From NCBI GenBank assembly GCA_036394195.1, contig DASWFO010000038.1, forward strand, positions 1 through 9,402: DNA of 9,402 nucleotides, given 5' to 3'. Made by a program: the position numbers and the translations under genes. Source of the stretch: DATJPD01 sp036394195. Lineage in GTDB: Bacteria; Pseudomonadota; Alphaproteobacteria; CACIAM-22H2. Positions 6,173-9,402 of the stretch are shown in pieces (position 1 is the first letter of the stretch; each line of letters starts with the position of its first letter). The notes under the pieces are model-generated. The model saw nothing but the letters and a program-made list of their open reading frames with translations, made no database searches and was not told the DNA's origin.

Positions 6173-6630
6173 CCAGTTCGGTAACGGGCCGAATGAACTG
6201 GTCGCGCTGGCTGCTGATCGGTCTCCTCGTCGTGTCGATCGGGGTCAACGTCTTCCTCGGCGGCGTATTCACCGGCCGCCGCTTCTTCCGCCCGCCGCCC
6301 AATCCCGACGTGATGATCTCGCGCGTGGTGGAGCATCTTTCGAGCGCGTTGTCGCCGGCGGACAGCACGACCATGCACCGGATCTTCGACGCGCATCGCC
6401 GCCTGTTCGCCGACCGGTTCGCGGCGTTGCGGCGGGCGCATGCGGCGCTGAGCCAGGCCATGGCGGCTGAGCCGTTCGACCGGGCGGCACTCGATGCCGC
6501 CCTCCAGGGCGTCGAGCGCGAACGCATGGCCCTGGGTGAGGTGTTTCGCGCGAGCTTGCTGGAGACGGCGATGGAGATCTCGCCGCAAGGCCGGCAGATC
6601 CTGGCCAGCCAAGCCCCGCTGCGGCCTTAG
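6169..6630 (+). CDS. Periplasmic heavy-metal sensor-like protein (CnrX/Metal_resist family)
   Basis: Length is 153 residues from a GTG at 6169 that overlaps the previous stop (GTGA), implying translational coupling. An ATG at 6193 is an alternative start. One N-terminal membrane anchor (about 11-35, WSRWLLIGLLVVSIGVNVFL) is followed by RRFFRPPP and a helical periplasmic domain. The run SSALSPADSTTMHRIFDAHR (58-77), then RFAALRRAHAALSQAMAAEPF (83-103) with D-R-A-A-L-D-A-A-L, fits the helical-hairpin heavy-metal resistance family (PF13801 type), which includes CnrX and relatives of CpxP/Spy. Candidate metal ligands are H56, H70, H76 and H91 plus several Met, but the CnrX metal-site spacing cannot be confirmed by eye. 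The proposed role is to sense a periplasmic signal and control release of the neighbouring sigma factor through the upstream membrane protein. Confidence 0.82.
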   Translation: MTSSVTGRMNWSRWLLIGLLVVSIGVNVFLGGVFTGRRFFRPPPNPDVMISRVVEHLSSALSPADSTTMHRIFDAHRRLFADRFAALRRAHAALSQAMAAEPFDRAALDAALQGVERERMALGEVFRASLLETAMEISPQGRQILASQAPLRP

Positions 6631-6631
6631 A

Positions 6632-6656
6632 CCCGGCAAAACTTGCCCGGCAAAAC
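6632..6656 (+). repeat. 11-bp direct repeat upstream of the ECF sigma gene
   Basis: CCCGGCAAAAC occurs at 6632-6642 and again, exactly, at 6646-6656, a 14-bp period with TTG between. It begins one base after the stop of the sensor gene, in the 169-bp gap before the sigma gene. Two identical sites in this position suggest a regulator or sigma binding site, though 14 bp is not a whole DNA turn. A related sequence (5644-5657) lies upstream of the first gene of the cluster. Function is inference. Confidence 0.5.
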
Positions 6657-6760
6657 CGGCCGCTGGCGATATTTCGCCGCGGTCGCAACGGCGCGACACT
6701 CAAACAAATCAGGGACTTTGGCGAAAAACGCGGTGGCATGACGGTTGCTGCGCTTGAAGG

Positions 6761-6782
6761 AGCGGCGGCTTTCGGCGCCGCT
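6761..6782 (+). other. Hairpin in the leader just before the sigma gene
   Basis: AGCGGCG (6761-6767) pairs perfectly with CGCCGCT (6776-6782), with an eight-base loop. It partly covers an AAGGAG (6757-6762) that is too far from the start (37 bases) to serve it. The true ribosome binding site of the sigma gene appears to be AGGTG (6788-6792). There is no U-tract, so it is not a standard terminator. It may influence sigma translation; the evidence is only the pairing. Confidence 0.3.
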
Positions 6783-6799
6783 GCCTCAGGTGCGCCACC

Positions 6800-7468
6800 A
6801 TGCCGTTTGATCTGGCCGACGACGCGAGCGATGCAACGCTGATGGCCCGGATCGCCGCCGGCGACCGGCGCGCGTTCGACGCGTTCACGCGGCGGCATGT
6901 GGCGAAGTGTCTGGCCGCGGCACAGCGCGTGCTCGGCAACCCCAGCGACGCCGAGGACGTGGTGCAGGATGCGCTGCTGCGGGTGTGGGATCACGCCGGG
7001 CAGTGGACGGGCGCCGAGGCGCGCGCGACCACCTGGCTGTACCGGATCGTGATCAATCTCGCGATCGACCGGATGCGGCAAAGCCGGATGGCGCTCGCCC
7101 CCCTGGCGGACGGCGAGGCGACGGCCGATCCGGCGCCGACCCCGTTGATGCTGCTCGAAGCACGCGAGGTCGAGGCGTTCATCGCGCGCGCGATCCTAGC
7201 CCTGCCGGCGCGCCAATGCGAGGCGCTGTCCTTATGCTACTTCGAGGGGTTGAGCTGCGCCGAGGGTGCGCGCGCGCTGGGCATCTCCGTCTCCGCGATG
7301 GAAGCGCTGCTGGTGCGCGGCCGGCGAACGCTGCGAGGCTCCTTGCTGGCGGAGAACCAAATGGCGGGGCAACACGCCCGCGCTGGAACACGGACCGCCA
7401 CCGATCCCGTCTCGCTGAAGCTCGCGTCCCCTCGGCTCTGGCGATACGCGTATGGGGCCGCGCTTTAG
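6800..7468 (+). CDS. ECF-family RNA polymerase sigma factor (CnrH-like position)
   Basis: Length is 222 residues. The ATG at 6800 is preceded by AGGTG (6788-6792), seven bases away. Region 2 (about 12-96) includes the DAEDVVQDALLRVW segment (50-63, the conserved core-binding helix) and TTWLYRIVINLAIDRMRQ (77-94, -10 recognition). A Pro/Ala linker (about 100-117) leads to region 4 (about 122-181) with LPARQCEALSLCYFEGLS and the helix-turn-helix GARALGISVSAMEALLVRGRRTLR (156-179). The S-V-S-A-x-E-A-L-L-V-R version of the recognition helix is common in proteobacterial ECF factors of this kind. After about residue 185 there is a 37-residue tail with no recognisable domain, longer than usual. The order anti-sigma, sensor, sigma equals cnrY-cnrX-cnrH. 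The 169-bp gap before it may hold its own promoter. The 3' end overlaps the convergent ugpC stop by four bases. Confidence 0.9.
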   Translation: MPFDLADDASDATLMARIAAGDRRAFDAFTRRHVAKCLAAAQRVLGNPSDAEDVVQDALLRVWDHAGQWTGAEARATTWLYRIVINLAIDRMRQSRMALAPLADGEATADPAPTPLMLLEAREVEAFIARAILALPARQCEALSLCYFEGLSCAEGARALGISVSAMEALLVRGRRTLRGSLLAENQMAGQHARAGTRTATDPVSLKLASPRLWRYAYGAAL

Positions 7469-8529
7469 AGACGCTGGCTGGTCGCCGTATCGAACAGGTG
7501 AATGTTCTCCGCCGCGATCGACAGCGGCAGCACGTCGCCGGCTGCGATGCGCGGCGCGCCGGCCAGGCGCACGGTTAGCGCCGGCTCGGTGCCGAGAACG
7601 CGGCCATGGACCAGCGTGTCGGCGCCCAGCGCCTCCACGAGCTCGACACCGAGCTCGAACAGCGCCTGGTTGGGTGCCGCGAGCTCCAGGTGCTCGGGCC
7701 GCAGGCCGACGGTGAGGCCGTCCACGTTGCCGCACCGTGAACCGAAATCGAGACTGGCGCCGCCCGGCATCTCGACCGTTCCGTCGGCGCTCCGTCGCAC
7801 CGGAATCATGTTCATCGCCGGCGAGCCGATGAAGCCGGCGACGAAGGTCGTCGCCGGCTGGTTATAGACGTCCATCGGCGTGCCGATCTGCTCGGCGCGC
7901 CCGGCATTCATCACGATCAGACGGTCGGCCAAGGTCATCGCCTCGACCTGGTCATGAGTCACATAGACGCTGGTGGTCGGGATTTCCGCATGCAGGCGTT
8001 TGATCTCGATGCGCATCTGCACCCGGAGCTTGGCGTCGAGGTTGCTGAGCGGCTCGTCGAAGAGGAAGACCAGCGGCTCGCGCACGATGGCGCGGCCCAT
8101 GGCGACGCGCTGGCGCTGCCCGCCCGAGAGCTGACGCGGCTTGCGGTCGAGAAACTCGGCCAGGTTGAGGATGGCGGCGGCCCGGCGCACACGGACGTCG
8201 ATGTCCGCCTTGGTCATGCCGCGCACCCGCAGGCCATAGGCCATGTTGTCGTACACGCTCATGTGCGGATAAAGCGCGTAGTTCTGAAAGACCATCGCGA
8301 TATTGCGGTCCTTGGGCTCGACTTTGTTCACCACCTTGCCGTCGATCTCGATCTCGCCGCCGCTGATCGTCTCCAACCCGGCGATCATCCGCAATAGCGT
8401 GGATTTGCCGCAGCCCGACGGCCCGAGGATGACGATGAACTCGCCGTCGGCGATCGCGCAGTCGATCCCGTGCACGACCTGCGTGCCGGCATAGGACTTC
8501 TTCACGCCCCTGAGATTCACCGCCGCCAT
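7465..8529 (-). CDS. ugpC: sn-Glycerol-3-phosphate ABC transporter ATP-binding protein UgpC
   Basis: A 354-residue ATPase of the MalK/UgpC type, close to the usual length of about 356. It energises uptake of glycerol-3-phosphate and glycerophosphodiesters on the cytosolic face of the inner membrane. Visible motifs are Walker A GPSGCGKST (36-44), Q-loop Gln82 in VFQNYALYPHM, signature LSGGQRQR (134-141), Walker B VFLFDEP (154-160), D-loop SNLDAKLR and H-loop His192. The C-terminal part (about 240-350) is the TOBE-type regulatory domain, with GLRPEHLEL and the ending NIHLFD typical of the family. The start ATG has a purine-rich AGGGAGGGG upstream. It lies 21 bp after ugpE, so the two are co-transcribed. 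UgpC alone could be mistaken for another CUT1 sugar ATPase; the adjacent ugpE decides the name. The stop codon overlaps the convergent sigma gene. Confidence 0.92.
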   Translation of the reverse strand: MAAVNLRGVKKSYAGTQVVHGIDCAIADGEFIVILGPSGCGKSTLLRMIAGLETISGGEIEIDGKVVNKVEPKDRNIAMVFQNYALYPHMSVYDNMAYGLRVRGMTKADIDVRVRRAAAILNLAEFLDRKPRQLSGGQRQRVAMGRAIVREPLVFLFDEPLSNLDAKLRVQMRIEIKRLHAEIPTTSVYVTHDQVEAMTLADRLIVMNAGRAEQIGTPMDVYNQPATTFVAGFIGSPAMNMIPVRRSADGTVEMPGGASLDFGSRCGNVDGLTVGLRPEHLELAAPNQALFELGVELVEALGADTLVHGRVLGTEPALTVRLAGAPRIAAGDVLPLSIAAENIHLFDTATSQRL

Positions 8530-8550
8530 ATCGGCCCCTCCCTCCCCGGC

Positions 8551-9399
8551 TCACTTCTCAGTTTCAACCAGGCCCTTGACGAACCAGCGCTGCATCAAGA
8601 TCACCACGGCGACGGGCGCGATCATGGCCAAGAGTGCCGTCGCCATCACCAGGTTCCAGCTCGGCGCGATGTCGACGACATTCACCAGACGCGAGATGCC
8701 CATGACGATCGTGTAATAGCTCTGCTTGGTGGTGACGATCAGCGGCCACAGATACTGGTTCCAGCCGTAGAGGAACTGGATCACGAACAGGGCTGCGATC
8801 GAGGTCCGCGACAGCGGGAGAAGGATGTCGAAGAAGAATCGGATCGGACCCGCGCCGTCGATCCGGGCCGCCTCGGCGAGCTCGTCGGGCACGCTGAGGA
8901 AGAACTGGCGGAACAGGAACGTGGCCGTGGCCGACGCAATCAGCGGCACCGTGAGGCCGGCATAGCTGTCGAGCAAGCCGAGATCGGCCACTACCTTGTA
9001 GGTCGGCAGGATCCGCACTTCGACCGGCAGCATCAGCGTCATGAAGATCAACCAGAAGCAGGTCATGCGCAGCGGGAAATCGAAATAGACGATGGCGTAG
9101 GCGGCGATGATCGAGATCGCGATCTTCCCGATGCTGATGATCAGCGCCATGACGAGGCTGTTGGCCATCATCGAGGCCACCGGCGGCGAGCTCGACCCAC
9201 TGACGCCGCTGGTCAGAACCTCGACGAAATTAGTGATGAAATGCCCGCCGGGCAGCAGTGGCACCCCACCCTGCAAAAGCGTCTCCAGCGTGTGGCTCGA
9301 CGCGATGAGTGCCACGTAGATCGGAAAGGCCACGACGGCCACGCCCAGCAGCAGCGCGAGGTGCGAGATGACGGTGACCCAGGGGCGGTTCTCTACCAT
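8551..9399 (-). CDS. ugpE: sn-Glycerol-3-phosphate ABC transporter permease UgpE
   Basis: Length is 282 residues, against 281 for E. coli UgpE, with obvious collinear similarity: the start M(V/I)ENRPW, FPLR (108-111), FMTLMLPVEVRI (119-130), LLDSYAGLTVPLIASATATF (142-161), FLFRQFF (161-167), YGWNQYLWPL (211-220) and the ending MQRWFVKGLVETEK (269-282). Six membrane segments are expected (about 9-33, 81-105, 112-127, 146-166, 201-221, 252-272). The coupling EAA loop is EAARIDGAGPIRFFFDILLPL (176-196), which docks on the ATPase. It forms the membrane channel with UgpA and works with the binding protein UgpB. Those genes are expected just beyond the right edge; a TAG at 9394-9396 in another frame could be the end of an overlapping ugpA. 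In enterobacteria this system is under phosphate-starvation control; its promoter is not in this window. Confidence 0.95.
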   Translation of the reverse strand: MVENRPWVTVISHLALLLGVAVVAFPIYVALIASSHTLETLLQGGVPLLPGGHFITNFVEVLTSGVSGSSSPPVASMMANSLVMALIISIGKIAISIIAAYAIVYFDFPLRMTCFWLIFMTLMLPVEVRILPTYKVVADLGLLDSYAGLTVPLIASATATFLFRQFFLSVPDELAEAARIDGAGPIRFFFDILLPLSRTSIAALFVIQFLYGWNQYLWPLIVTTKQSYYTIVMGISRLVNVVDIAPSWNLVMATALLAMIAPVAVVILMQRWFVKGLVETEK

Positions 9400-9402
9400 G
9401 CG

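Noticed and set aside
5707..6699. Long minus-strand frame opposite the anti-sigma and sensor genes
   Set aside because: Arg/Ala/Pro-rich antisense product without domains; the plus-strand genes have ribosome binding sites, coupling and family features.

Overview
The window is high-GC bacterial DNA with tightly packed genes. Several features point to an alphaproteobacterium, possibly Rhodospirillales or Acetobacteraceae: a DUF1217 protein, a Ugp transporter very close to the enterobacterial one, and an ECF sigma factor beside a membrane-anchored heavy-metal sensor. This placement is inferred from protein style only; there is no rRNA or other marker. I see no tRNA, rRNA, CRISPR array, insertion sequence or phage gene.

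Left block (1-1842, all minus strand). Transcription runs leftward through a Tat-exported polysaccharide deacetylase of the PuuE/allantoinase-like clade, a Tat-exported SnoaL-like ester-cyclase-fold protein, and the first 63 codons of a multipass membrane protein cut by the window edge. The first two genes are nearly or actually overlapping. A GC-rich element with two adjacent hairpins inside a 9-bp outer inverted repeat lies before the membrane protein, beside its ribosome binding site.

Middle block (1972-5499, minus strand). An EF-hand protein gene is followed by a very long cysteine-free protein. The long protein has an N-terminal DUF1217 region made of two related halves, then a long helical Ala/Gln/Ser/Thr-rich part with what look like three flagellin-D1-like units. 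The EF-hand gene carries an apparent one-base frameshift that strands its conserved-looking 3' end. Together they look like an exported or flagellum-related pair, but no other flagellar gene is present.

Regulatory block (5741-7468, plus strand). Three genes follow the order and topology of the CnrY-CnrX-CnrH regulators: a small one-TM protein with a cytosolic N-terminus (candidate anti-sigma), a periplasmic heavy-metal-sensor-like protein, and an ECF sigma factor. The first two overlap by four bases. An 11-bp direct repeat precedes the sigma gene, and a similar motif lies upstream of the first gene. No target transport or efflux gene is visible beside them.

Right block (7465-9399, minus strand). 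ugpE and ugpC encode the second permease and the ATPase of a glycerol-3-phosphate/glycerophosphodiester ABC importer. ugpA and ugpB would be expected just beyond the right edge. ugpC ends tail-to-tail with the sigma gene and overlaps it by four bases.
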